From the NCBI GenBank assembly GCA_023374025.1, contig SIJG01000003.1, forward strand, positions 2,138,416-2,202,415: a stretch of DNA of 64,000 nt, in the 5' to 3' direction. Position numbers and translations under genes: made by a program. Below are positions 23,401 to 33,961 of the stretch, piece by piece; positions within the stretch are counted from its first letter, which is position 1, and every line of letters starts with the position of its first letter. Source of the DNA: Heterodera schachtii (Eukaryota > Nematoda > Chromadorea > Rhabditida > Heteroderidae). The notes beneath the pieces were generated by a model. It saw only the letters and a program-made list of their open reading frames with translations, did no database searches and had not been told where the DNA came from.

Positions 23401-24091
23401 TAAAAAGTTAATTCAACAACGAAGGGTGGAAAGGTTGAAAATTTATGAAATTTTGAACAATTTTCTTAATATTAATTAATTAAAAATTCCGAAAAACTTT
23501 TTGGCGGCGCCTATCGGCACCGCCGGCCCAGCAAAAACCCAATTTTTCTTTTTTTGCAAAAGATTCCCAAAATTGCAAAAATTGGTATTTTTTAGGAAAA
23601 ATCTGTTAACAAATTGCAAATTTTCAAGAAAAAATTTCCCTCGCGGCTCCTAACACCACCGCCGCTCATCCCCCCTTTGTTCACCAAAAGTTTTTTGAAA
23701 AAGAGCGCCGCAAAAAATGGTGGTCAAATTCGATGTTGAGATGAGCTCGCAAAAAATTCGGTTAAACCCCACCCTTTTCTAATTTTTAAACCAGGGCTTC
23801 CATCAAAAATTTTTCAAAATATAACAAACCCAAAATAAGATTTTAGTATCAAAAATATGAACATTTTGCAACATTTTTCTAATCAGTTATTTTTCCAATT
23901 TATTCGATCAAATTTTATATTTTTTAGTCTTCTATTTTCAATTTTGATAATGAAAAAGTGACATTATGCCACATAATTTCAAAATTATATGTATATTTAA
24001 GAAATCAAATAATTTTAGTCGCTACTAAGGTGCGCAAAACCTGTTATTTACTGCAGGTTCCTGTAGTTAGTGTCTGACCAACACGCCTTCC

Positions 24092-25920
24092 CTCGATTCG
24101 TCAACTCAACGATTCGTCAACTCAACGATTCGTCAACTCGACGATTCGTCAACTCAGTCAAAATGCGACGATTCGTCAACTCGGCCAAATGTCAACGATT
24201 CGTCAACTCAATGATTCGTCAACTCGACGATTCGTCAACTCAGTCAAAATGCGACGATTCGTCAACTCGGCCAAATGTCAACGATTCGTCAACTCAATGA
24301 TTCGTCAACTCGACGATTCGTCAACCCAGCCAAAATGTGACGATTCGTCAACTCAATCAATAATTACTTAAAATGGAACTTAAAGCAATTGACAAGAATT
24401 TCGAGGGATTCGAACTCGTATTCGGCAAGTAGTTTATAAAAAAAATAAATACTTATTACGCATGCAGTAATTTATTTTAATTTTGGCCTTTATGTAATGC
24501 TTTACCAGGCGAATTGTAGGCGCATTTGACATTGCATCAATTTCAATTTTGTTTTTCAATTTTAGCAAATCAATGAAATCAATTCGTAAACAAATTGAAC
24601 AACAACATCGACGAAAAACCAAAGCGGTTCGGAGAGCCGTCTGCTGATTACGACGACAGCAACATTTTTCCTACCCAACGCGAGGACGCAGAGCAGATTG
24701 AACAAGCCGAATACACCGCATCAGATGAAGATGATGAGGAAAACAGACCTCTAATCGAATTTCAACGAGGAAAAACGGAGAGGGGATCATTATGCATTTG
24801 GCATAAAGGTCGGGTGGTTAAATTTTTCAATGGCTTTTCGATTTTTTGCAGGGTTCCGTTTCACTCGCATCAGAGGGCGATAGTTCCGCTGTTCCAACCG
24901 GGACTGTGAGGCAACTGCAGCATTGAAAAGTATTGGCAGAAGTCCGTGCAAACACCAAGGACGAAGCATTTGTGTCCATGGGCACTGACCTCGCACTGGC
25001 GGCAGTAATGAGAAGGTTATTCTCTTTTGATACTTGTGTTCCTCTTTCACTCTTATTTCCAATTTTTTAGGCAGAAAAGGAAGATTTACGGCAACATGGA
25101 CCGTGTAAACCCTCTGAATGTTGTCCTACCCGATGCCCTGCTTATGAAGGATGGCGAAAGCACATTGTTGTATGACAGCCGAGTGCGTCGCCAAGGAGAA
25201 TCGGATGTGGTCTTTTTTCGCTTTTGTTGCCTGGAAAGCAACGAAAATACTACGAAGAGGCGCTCAATGCGGTCAAAGCGGTGATTGCACCTAACACCCA
25301 GCACATAGTAAGTGATCATTTCTCCTAACTTTATTTCATCCCAAAATTTAAGTCATCAGTGACTTTGAAACGCAACGATTCGGGCCATGCGAGAAACGTT
25401 TCAAGCGGCCCAATTGACGGGATGTCTATTCCTCATGAGCCAGGCAGTTTTCAGAAAATGGCGCGAAATGGGCTTGGCGGAATTGTATGCCAACGACGAA
25501 GAACAAGGAGAAGGCGCGCGGAACAGTTTCAGATTTTGTTTAATCTCAATCCCGTGATAATCAACATTTTGATTCGTTTTTTTCTTTGAATTTTTGTTTA
25601 ATAAAATTTGTTTGTGCAAGTTTTTGATTGAATATTTCATCGGAAGGGTCGTGATTTTATGTGTTCTTGTTTCTAAATTAGTCTAAAAGAATGCTATAAT
25701 TATGCTAAGCGCCATTAAAAGCTCTGGAAACTGCTTTTTAAAACAATTTTTGGATGAGTTGACGAATCGTCGCATTTTGGCTGAGTTGACGAATCATTGA
25801 GTTGACGAATCGTTGACATTTGGCTGAGTTAACGAATCGTCACATTTTGGCTGGGTTGACGAATCGTCGAGTTGACGAATCATTGAGTTGACGAATCGTT
25901 GACATTTGACTAAGTTGATT
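24092..25920. mobile_element. Decayed Mutator-like element with subrepeat (foldback) inverted termini, copy 1
   Basis: Left arm (24092-24360) is an array of ACGATTCGTCAACTC subrepeats with interspersed AGTCAAAATGCG and GGCCAAATGT spacers. The right arm (about 25752-25916) is the same array in inverse orientation (GAGTTGACGAATCGT) with fewer units. Between them lies a degenerate transposase gene. Direct copies of a segment of about 205 bp flank the element (23873-24076 and 25917-26129). Confidence 0.8.
24579..25553 (+). pseudogene. MULE transposase remnant (FLYWCH-like plus MULE core), copy 1
   Basis: Pieces in different frames. FQRGKTERGSLCIWHKG near 24760-24810 resembles the start of a FLYWCH zinc finger. 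AEVRANTKDEAF near 24940 and RQKRKIYGN near 25072 follow. YYEEALNAVKAVIAPNTQHI, SDFE, then in the next frame TIRAMRETFQ, GCLFLMSQAVFRKWREMGL and RNSFRFCLISIP (25235-25553) reproduce the MULE transposase core, with the DFE acidic motif. Several frame changes and missing middle parts show it is not functional. FLYWCH-MULE combinations are common in nematode transposons. Confidence 0.65.
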
Positions 25921-26070
25921 TTTCTAATCAGTTATTTTTCCAATTTATTCGATCAAATTTTATATTTTTTAGTCTTCTATTTTCAATTTTGATAATGAAA
26001 AAGTGACATTATGCCACATAATTTCAAAATTATATGTATATTTAAGAAATCAAATAATTTTAGTCGCTAC

Positions 26071-26433
26071 TAAGGTGCGCAAAACCTGTTATTTACTGCA
26101 GGTTCCTGTAGTTAGTGTCTGACCAACAGAAACCTGTTATTCAATTGCAGGAAACTGTTGTCAGCACGCCAAAAAACCCCGCTAATTTAAAAATTTTCAA
26201 AATTTCCCTTGCTGCCAGACAAGCAGACAGTGACTACAGTGCACTATTTTCGTTGGATGAAAGGAAGAAATAATGCACTGTCCTCACTGTCTGCTTGTCT
26301 GGCAGCAAGGGAAATTTTGAATTAGCGGGGTTTTTGGCGTAATGAAGACAGGTTTCTGCAATTACCTGCGTTTTATTTCGCTTCTCTGCTGCACGCAGGA
26401 AACTGTTAGAAATGACAGGTTTTGCGCACCTTA
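26071..26433. mobile_element. hAT-like MITE A, copy 1 (363 bp)
   Basis: Termini TAAGGTGCGCAAAACCTGT and ACAGGTTTTGCGCACCTTA are perfect inverted repeats, flanked on each side by GTCGCTAC (26063-26070, 26434-26441), an 8-bp hAT-type duplication. A large internal palindrome (about 26177-26330) has arms containing CCCTTGCTGCCAGACAAGC and its complement. A truncated left end of the same family lies at 24035-24076. Confidence 0.85.
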
Positions 26434-26441
26434 GTCGCTAC

Positions 26442-27291
26442 TAGAGACCGGATCCTGCGCAGGATTTTGCAGGATCCCAATCCGCAATCCTGCCTTTTTT
26501 GGAAAATGCAGAATTTGCAGGATTAATCCGGCCGGATGCGGTCCGGCAAAAGATTTTGAATTCCAATCCTGCAACAGGATCCGCAAATTTGATTTTTGTG
26601 CAGGATCCGGCAGGATTTCATTGATTTTTTGAAAATTTTGAAGAACAGAATGCCAAAATTTTTGAATAAATTTATAATAAATTCAATCAAGTTAGACCCA
26701 ATTTTCATCTCAATTTTACCTAGAATTTGTAAAAAAAAATTTCCCGGCGGCGCCTATCGGGACCGCCGGACCGGCTTTTACTTATTAATCCTGTAGAAAT
26801 GAGTCAAAAAGTGCGACATTTGGTCATTTTTGGACAAAATCAGTTAAGAAATTGACAAAGTTTTGCAAAAAAATTTCAGACGGCGCCTATCGGCACAGCC
26901 TGACCCCTTTGTTCCTAGTTTTTGAAAAATTGCGCCGAAAAAAAGCATTTTGAAAAGCAAAAAATAGTCAATTTATCGACCATTAACAGATTTTATTCCC
27001 GATCTTTTTTAACCGTCTGACCCATTCGAAAAATCTTAGTCACACCTTTTAATGCATCCCGCCAGCCCCTAAAAATTTATTTTTCAAAATGTCAGGTATT
27101 TTATCTTTTTTGGAAATTTTTTGAAATTTTTTCAAAATTTCCAAAAATCCGCAATCCTGCGCGGGATCCTGCAAATTTTAAATGCAGGATTGCAGGATTT
27201 GCAGGATTAATCCGGCCGGATCCGGTCCGGCAAAAAATTTTGAATTCCAATCCTGCAACAGGATCCGCAAATTTGAAATTTCCGGTCTCTA
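26442..27291. mobile_element. hAT-like MITE B, copy 1 (850 bp)
   Basis: Termini TAGAGACCGGA and TCCGGTCTCTA, flanked by GTCGCTAC at 26434-26441 and 27292-27299. It abuts MITE A and reuses the same 8-bp target, so the order is target-A-target-B-target. Subterminal GCAGGATTGCAGGAT-type repeats lie at both ends. The interior carries two GGCGGCGCC palindromes (26744 and 26879). Confidence 0.85.
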
Positions 27292-27755
27292 GTCGCTACC
27301 CAAAATCAGAACTTCTTATAAATAAGAATCCGTCTCGCCCAACTACTTGCTCCGTCTTCGCATGCTCCCTTTTGCAGATTTTTTGCTTTTATTACATGGT
27401 TATTTCTTTTTTGTACTGAAGTGTCCATTTTCACTGTGACTCAGTTGTCTGATCAAGAACTTTCGAATGATACCAAATTTGTCCGAATTTGACCGTTTTA
27501 AAAGGTCAGGGGCCCCCTTTTTCACTCAATTTTTCGAGTTGTAAACCGGTTCAAAAACCGGTTTTTTGGCATTTCTGCAACTGGAGACCTACTTTTTCGT
27601 GCATAGCTCGTCGAGAGGAATCGATTAGTATATCATTTGTGCCGTTTTTTACGGGGGGGGGTGACTTTATTTTAGCCTCTTTTATTTCTTCTCTTTTTTT
27701 CAAGACTATTTCAATTTATTTTTTCTTTTATTTACAATCCGTTATTTATTGTACG

Positions 27756-28450
27756 ATGAGCTCTAATTCTGTTCCTCAGTCGCTGATGAGTAGCCGTACT
27801 TTGGCCATTGCCGCCGGTACCTTGAGTTTAAGCAGCGGATTTGTTTATTTGGTGTGTTTTCTTATCTTTCTGTTTGATCATTGTCGCAATTTTTTAGCTT
27901 TACCGTTGTTGGAACCGAAGTGGGCGTGAACGTGAACGCAAGGCGGTGTCCATTGTCCAAACGGCTATGAATGGACCGTACTCTTTTGTAAGATATATTT
28001 CTTAAAACGACGGCTTTTAAACACCCCGCTTTGCAACTAGCACTAAAACATAATTTTCCCCCAAAATTCTCATAATCATAAATTTGGTAATTTTTGGTGA
28101 AAAAGCTGTAATGAATACACATTTTCCAAAAACTTTCCCGGCGGCGCCTAATGGCACTGCCGGACTCCCTTCTAGTTTTTTTGTTGGAAAAAGTGTGCCC
28201 CATGTGATTTCGAGATTTAGATATGTGTGGAGTCCGACTACAAAGTGAATCGCATGCAAAAACGCGAATTCGGTTTTTGTGTCGCTCTAAAGACGACAAA
28301 CTCGTCCAACGAAAGCGGTGGCCTGGTGTTCTTCGTGGCGACAAAACTGTTTACGCACCAATGCAGTTGCTCGTAACTGCCGTCGGAGGCAATTTGGACG
28401 AGGCTTGCTCGACATCGGTTATTCTTGGACGCATGGCGTGCTGGGAGAGG
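27756..28450 (+). pseudogene. Truncated 5' copy of Lon-like membrane protease gene
   Basis: Exons 27756-27851, 27898-27987 and 28221-28450 match exons 1-3 of the gene at 32616-33883. The catalytic exon is missing because duplication unit 1 ends in the following intron at 28527, where unit 2 begins. The first exon differs at several codons near the N-terminus (MSSNSVPQSLM versus MSAISVPHSLL). It could be transcribed but cannot encode the Ser-Lys dyad. Confidence 0.75.
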
Positions 28451-28984
28451 GTGGTTTGAGAAAATTTTATATCCGTCGGAATCCGTATTACATTTTATTT
28501 AAAATTTAAAAGATTGCCAATTTGTTTTTTCCCTCGCGGCTCCTAACACCACCGCCGCTCATCCCCCCTTTGTTCACCAAAAGTTTTTTGAAAAAGAGCG
28601 CCGCAAAAAATGGTGGTCAAATTCGATGTTGAGATGAGCTCGCAAAAAATTCGGTTAAACCCCACCCTTTTCTAATTTTTAAACCAGGGCTTCCATCAAA
28701 AATTTTTCAAAATATAACAAACCCAAAATAAGATTTTAGTATCAAAAATATGAACATTTTGCAACATTTTTCTAATCAGTTATTTTTCCAATTTATTCGA
28801 TCAAATTTTATATTTTTTAGTCTTCTATTTTCAATTTTGATAATGAAAAAGTGACATTATGCCACATAATTTCAAAATTATATGTATATTTAAGAAATCA
28901 AATAATTTTAGTCGCTACTAAGGTGCGCAAAACCTGTTATTTACTGCAGGTTCCTGTAGTTAGTGTCTGACCAACACGCCTTCC

Positions 28985-30813
28985 CTCGATTCGTCAACTC
29001 AACGATTCGTCAACTCAACGATTCGTCAACTCGACGATTCGTCAACTCAGTCAAAATGCGACGATTCGTCAACTCGGCCAAATGTCAACGATTCGTCAAC
29101 TCAATGATTCGTCAACTCGACGATTCGTCAACTCAGTCAAAATGCGACGATTCGTCAACTCGGCCAAATGTCAACGATTCGTCAACTCAATGATTCGTCA
29201 ACTCGACGATTCGTCAACCCAGCCAAAATGTGACGATTCGTCAACTCAATCAATAATTACTTAAAATGGAACTTAAAGCAATTGACAAGAATTTCGAGGG
29301 ATTCGAACTCGTATTCGGCAAGTAGTTTATAAAAAAAATAAATACTTATTACGCATGCAGTAATTTATTTTAATTTTGGCCTTTATGTAATGCTTTACCA
29401 GGCGAATTGTAGGCGCATTTGACATTGCATCAATTTCAATTTTGTTTTTCAATTTTAGCAAATCAATGAAATCAATTCGTAAACAAATTGAACAACAACA
29501 TCGACGAAAAACCAAAGCGGTTCGGAGAGCCGTCTGCTGATTACGACGACAGCAACATTTTTCCTACCCAACGCGAGGACGCAGAGCAGATTGAACAAGC
29601 CGAATACACCGCATCAGATGAAGATGATGAGGAAAACAGACCTCTAATCGAATTTCAACGAGGAAAAACGGAGAGGGGATCATTATGCATTTGGCATAAA
29701 GGTCGGGTGGTTAAATTTTTCAATGGCTTTTCGATTTTTTGCAGGGTTCCGTTTCACTCGCATCAGAGGGCGATAGTTCCGCTGTTCCAACCGGGACTGT
29801 GAGGCAACTGCAGCATTGAAAAGTATTGGCAGAAGTCCGTGCAAACACCAAGGACGAAGCATTTGTGTCCATGGGCACTGACCTCGCACTGGCGGCAGTA
29901 ATGAGAAGGTTATTCTCTTTTGATACTTGTGTTCCTCTTTCACTCTTATTTCCAATTTTTTAGGCAGAAAAGGAAGATTTACGGCAACATGGACCGTGTA
30001 AACCCTCTGAATGTTGTCCTACCCGATGCCCTGCTTATGAAGGATGGCGAAAGCACATTGTTGTATGACAGCCGAGTGCGTCGCCAAGGAGAATCGGATG
30101 TGGTCTTTTTTCGCTTTTGTTGCCTGGAAAGCAACGAAAATACTACGAAGAGGCGCTCAATGCGGTCAAAGCGGTGATTGCACCTAACACCCAGCACATA
30201 GTAAGTGATCATTTCTCCTAACTTTATTTCATCCCAAAATTTAAGTCATCAGTGACTTTGAAACGCAACGATTCGGGCCATGCGAGAAACGTTTCAAGCG
30301 GCCCAATTGACGGGATGTCTATTCCTCATGAGCCAGGCAGTTTTCAGAAAATGGCGCGAAATGGGCTTGGCGGAATTGTATGCCAACGACGAAGAACAAG
30401 GAGAAGGCGCGCGGAACAGTTTCAGATTTTGTTTAATCTCAATCCCGTGATAATCAACATTTTGATTCGTTTTTTTCTTTGAATTTTTGTTTAATAAAAT
30501 TTGTTTGTGCAAGTTTTTGATTGAATATTTCATCGGAAGGGTCGTGATTTTATGTGTTCTTGTTTCTAAATTAGTCTAAAAGAATGCTATAATTATGCTA
30601 AGCGCCATTAAAAGCTCTGGAAACTGCTTTTTAAAACAATTTTTGGATGAGTTGACGAATCGTCGCATTTTGGCTGAGTTGACGAATCATTGAGTTGACG
30701 AATCGTTGACATTTGGCTGAGTTAACGAATCGTCACATTTTGGCTGGGTTGACGAATCGTCGAGTTGACGAATCATTGAGTTGACGAATCGTTGACATTT
30801 GACTAAGTTGATT
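28985..30813. mobile_element. Decayed Mutator-like element, copy 2
   Basis: Copy of 24092-25920 inside duplication unit 2, with identical arms and internal open frames at offset 4,893. It arose by segmental duplication, not independent transposition, because the flanks match too. Confidence 0.8.
29472..30446 (+). pseudogene. MULE transposase remnant, copy 2
   Basis: Same frames and disruptions as 24579-25553 at offset 4,893, so decay preceded the tandem duplication. Confidence 0.65.
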
Positions 30814-30963
30814 TTTCTAATCAGTTATTTTTCCAATTTATTCGATCAAATTTTATATTTTTTAGTCTTCTATTTTCAATTTTGATAATGAAAAAGTGAC
30901 ATTATGCCACATAATTTCAAAATTATATGTATATTTAAGAAATCAAATAATTTTAGTCGCTAC

Positions 30964-31326
30964 TAAGGTGCGCAAAACCTGTTATTTACTGCAGGTTCCT
31001 GTAGTTAGTGTCTGACCAACAGAAACCTGTTATTCAATTGCACGAAACTGTTGTCAGCACGCCAAAAAACCCCGCTAATTCAAAAATTTTCAAAATTTCC
31101 CTTGCTGCCAGACAAGCAGACAGTGACTACAGTGCACTATTTTCGTTGGATGAAAGGAAGAAATAATGCACTGTCCTCACTGTCTGCTTGTCTGGCAGCA
31201 AGGGAAATTTTGAATTAGCGGGGTTTTTGGCGTAATGAAGACAGGTTTCTGCAATTACCTGCGTTTTATTTCGCTTCTCTGCTGCACGCAGGAAACTGTT
31301 AGAAATGACAGGTTTTGCGCACCTTA
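30964..31326. mobile_element. hAT-like MITE A, copy 2
   Basis: Duplicate of 26071-26433 within unit 2, with the same termini, palindrome and flanking GTCGCTAC. Confidence 0.85.
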
Positions 31327-31334
31327 GTCGCTAC

Positions 31335-32149
31335 TAGAGACCGGATCCTGCGCAGGATTTTGCAGGATCCCAATCCGCAATCCTGCCTTTTTTGGAAAAT
31401 GCAGGATTTGCAGGATTAATCCGGCCGGATGCGGTCCGGCAAAAGATTTTGAATTCCAATCCTGCAACAGGATCCGCAAATTTGATTTTTGTGCAGGATC
31501 CGGCAGGATTTCATTGATTTTTTGAAAATTTTGAAGAACAGAATGCCAAAATTTTTGAATAAATTTATAATAAATTCAATCAAGTTAGACCCAATTTTCA
31601 TCTCAATTTTACCTAGAATTTGTAAAAAAAAATTTCCCGGCGGCGCCTATCGGCACCGCCGGACCGGCTTTTACTTATTAATCCTGTAGAAATGAGTCAA
31701 AAAGTGCGACATTTGGTCATTTTTGGACAAAATCAGTTAAGAAATTGACAAAGTTTTGCAAAAAAATTTCAGACGGCGCCTATCGGCACAGCCTGACCCC
31801 TTTGTTCCTAGTTTTTGAAAAATTGCGCCAAAAAAAAGCATTTTGAAAAGCAAAAAATAGTCAATTTATCGACCATTAACAGATTTTATTCCCGATCTTT
31901 TTTAACCGTCTGACCCATTCGAAAAATCTTAGTCACACCTTTTAATGCATCCCGCCAGCCCCTAAAAATTTATTTTTCAAAATGTCAGGTATTTTATCTT
32001 TTTTGGAAATTTTTTGAAATTTAATCCTGCAAATTTTAAATGCAGGATTGCAGGATTTGCAGGATTAATCCGGCCGGATCCGGTCCGGCAAAAAATTTTG
32101 AATTCCAATCCTGCAACAGGATCCGCAAATTTGAAATTTCCGGTCTCTA
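31335..32149. mobile_element. hAT-like MITE B, copy 2
   Basis: Duplicate of 26442-27291 in unit 2, shorter by about 33-35 bp because of an internal deletion near the right subterminal repeats (about 32020). Confidence 0.85.
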
Positions 32150-32615
32150 GTCGCTACCCAAAATCAGAACATCTTATAAATAAGAATCCGTCTCGCCCAA
32201 CTACTTGCTCCGTCTTCGCATGCTCCCTTTTGCGAATTTTTTGCTTTTATTACATGGTTATTTCTTTTTTGTACTGAAGTGTCCATTTTCACTGTGACTC
32301 AGTTGTCTGTTCAAGAACTTTCGAATGATACCAAATTTGTCCGAATTTGACCGTTTTAAAAGGTCAGGGGCCCCCTTTTTCACTCAATTTTTCGAGTTGT
32401 AAACCGGTTCAAAAACCGGTTTTTTTGGCATTTCTGCAACTGGAGAACTACTTTTTCGTGCATAGCTCGTCGAGAGGAATCGATTAGTATATCATTTGTG
32501 CCGTTTTTTACGGGGGGGGGGTGACTTTATTTTAGCCTCTTTTATTTCTTCTCTTTTTTTCAAGACTATTTCAATTTATTTTTTCTTTTATTGACAATCC
32601 ATTATTTATTTTACA

Positions 32616-33883
32616 ATGAGCGCTATTTCTGTTCCTCACTCTCTGTTGAGTAGCCGTACTTTGGCCATTGCCGCCGGTACCTTGAGTTTAAGCAGCGGAT
32701 TTGTTTATTTGGTGTGTTTTCTTATCTTTCTGTTTGATCATTGTCGCAATTTTTTAGCTTTACCGTTGTTGGAACCGAAGTGGGCGTGAACGTGAACGCA
32801 AGGCGGTGTCCATTGTCCAAACGGCTATGAATGGACCGTACTCTTTTGTAAGATATATTTCTTAAAACGACGGCTTTTAAACACCCCGCTTTGCAACTAG
32901 CACTAAAACATAATTTTCCCCCAAAATTCTCATAATCATAAATTTGGTAATTTTTGGTGAAAAAGCTGTAATGAATACACATTTTCCAAAAACTTTCCCG
33001 GCGGCGCCTAATGGCACTGCCGGACTCCCTTCTAGTTTTTTTGTTGGAAAAAGTGTGCCCCATGTGATTTCGAGATTTAGATATGTGTGGAGTCCGACTA
33101 CAAAGTGAATCGCATGCAAAAACGCGAATTCGGTTTTTGTGTCGCTCTAAAGACGACAAACTCGTCCAACGAAAGCGGTGGCCTGGTGTTCTTCGTGGCG
33201 ACAAAACTGTTTACGCACCAATGCAGTTGCTCGTAACTGCCGTCGGAGGCAATTTGGACGAGGCTTGCTCGACATCGGTTATTCTTGGACGCATGGCGTG
33301 CTGGGAGAGGGTGGTTTGAGAAAATTTTATATCCGTCGGAATCCGTATTACATTTTATTTAAAATTTAAAAGATTGCCAATTTGTTTTGAAATCAGAAAT
33401 TCCGGATAAACTATTTTTGCATTTTTCGCTATAACTAAGACCCAAGAGAAATAAAACCATAAAATTTAGTCCACACTTTCAATCGCTAATTTGCGGAATT
33501 TGTCCATGAAATATATATATATGTTAATTTAATTCTTCCGTTTTTAGAAGCCATCAAACAAAGGCGGGTCTAGTGGTGGCCTCGCTGCGGCCATTTCATT
33601 TTTGTCACTGGCCCTTCAAAAACCAGTCAAAGAAGGAGTGGCTGTGACTGGGGCAACTGCTTCGAATGGTGACGTCAAACCTGTCAATGGCATCGGCCAA
33701 AAAGTCACTGCAGCTGTGAAATCACCCGTTACCCGTATCATCCTGCGGAAATTGAATGAGGAGGACTTCCAAGCACTTCAAATTGAACTATCTTCGAAAA
33801 TTGAAGTCATTTATGTGAGCAAACTCGACGAGGCATATGCAAAAGTTTTTGACAACGACGATACATTTGAAATGTTTTCATGA
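32616..33883 (+). CDS. Membrane-anchored Lon-type Ser-Lys protease domain protein without AAA+ module
   Basis: Exons 32616-32711, 32758-32847, 33081-33310 and 33548-33883, about 239 residues. Residues about 15-34 form one hydrophobic span (LAIAAGTLSLSSGFVYL). The C-terminal half resembles the Lon proteolytic domain: LLVTAVGGNLDEAC, then GGSSGGLAAAISFLSL, GVAVTGA, GDVKPVNGIGQKVTAA and TRIILRKLNEED. The second Ser of GGSS (about S137) and the Lys of GQK (about K180) are 43 residues apart, exactly the Ser-Lys spacing in E. coli Lon (679/722) and in LonB. Exon 3 requires removal of 32 nt (33205-33236 region, GTGGCG...TGCAG) or contains a frameshift; the 32-nt removal restores frame. No ATPase domain fits in the locus. 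Substrate and cellular location are unknown. An unusual serine-type fold other than Lon remains possible. Confidence 0.65.
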
Positions 33884-33961
33884 ATTTTATGGAGAAAATC
33901 AATTATTTATTATATTATTCATTTGAATTTACCCAATAAACTTTTGTCAGACACATACATA

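Larger units (their letters stand above)
23635..28527. repeat. Tandem segmental duplication, unit 1 (4,893 bp)
   Basis: Nearly identical to 28528-33387. The two units share every landmark at a constant offset of 4,893 bp, falling to about 4,860 bp after a deletion of about 33 bp in unit 2 near 27130-27180. Substitutions are sparse (for example 26511 A versus 31404 G, and several in the Lon-like first exon). The junction shows TTT microhomology. Contents: MULE, two hAT-like MITEs and the 5' three exons of the Lon-like gene. Confidence 0.95.
28528..33387. repeat. Tandem segmental duplication, unit 2 (about 4,860 bp)
   Basis: Second copy of the unit starting at 23635. Its right end lies inside intron 3 of the Lon-like gene, so the gene continues intact past the duplication boundary at 33387, whereas unit 1 stops at that point. 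This indicates unit 2 holds the ancestral gene junction. It is either a genuine recent duplication or an unresolved haplotype in the assembly. Confidence 0.95.

Noticed and set aside
24070..24300. Open frame of repeated FVNST peptides
   Set aside because: Translation of the MULE terminal subrepeat array, not a gene. The direct repeats with similar spacing also do not make a CRISPR array, which is not expected in a nuclear animal genome.
27862..28344. 160-codon minus-strand frame (also at 32722-33204)
   Set aside because: Antisense to the Lon-like exons and intron; no motifs.
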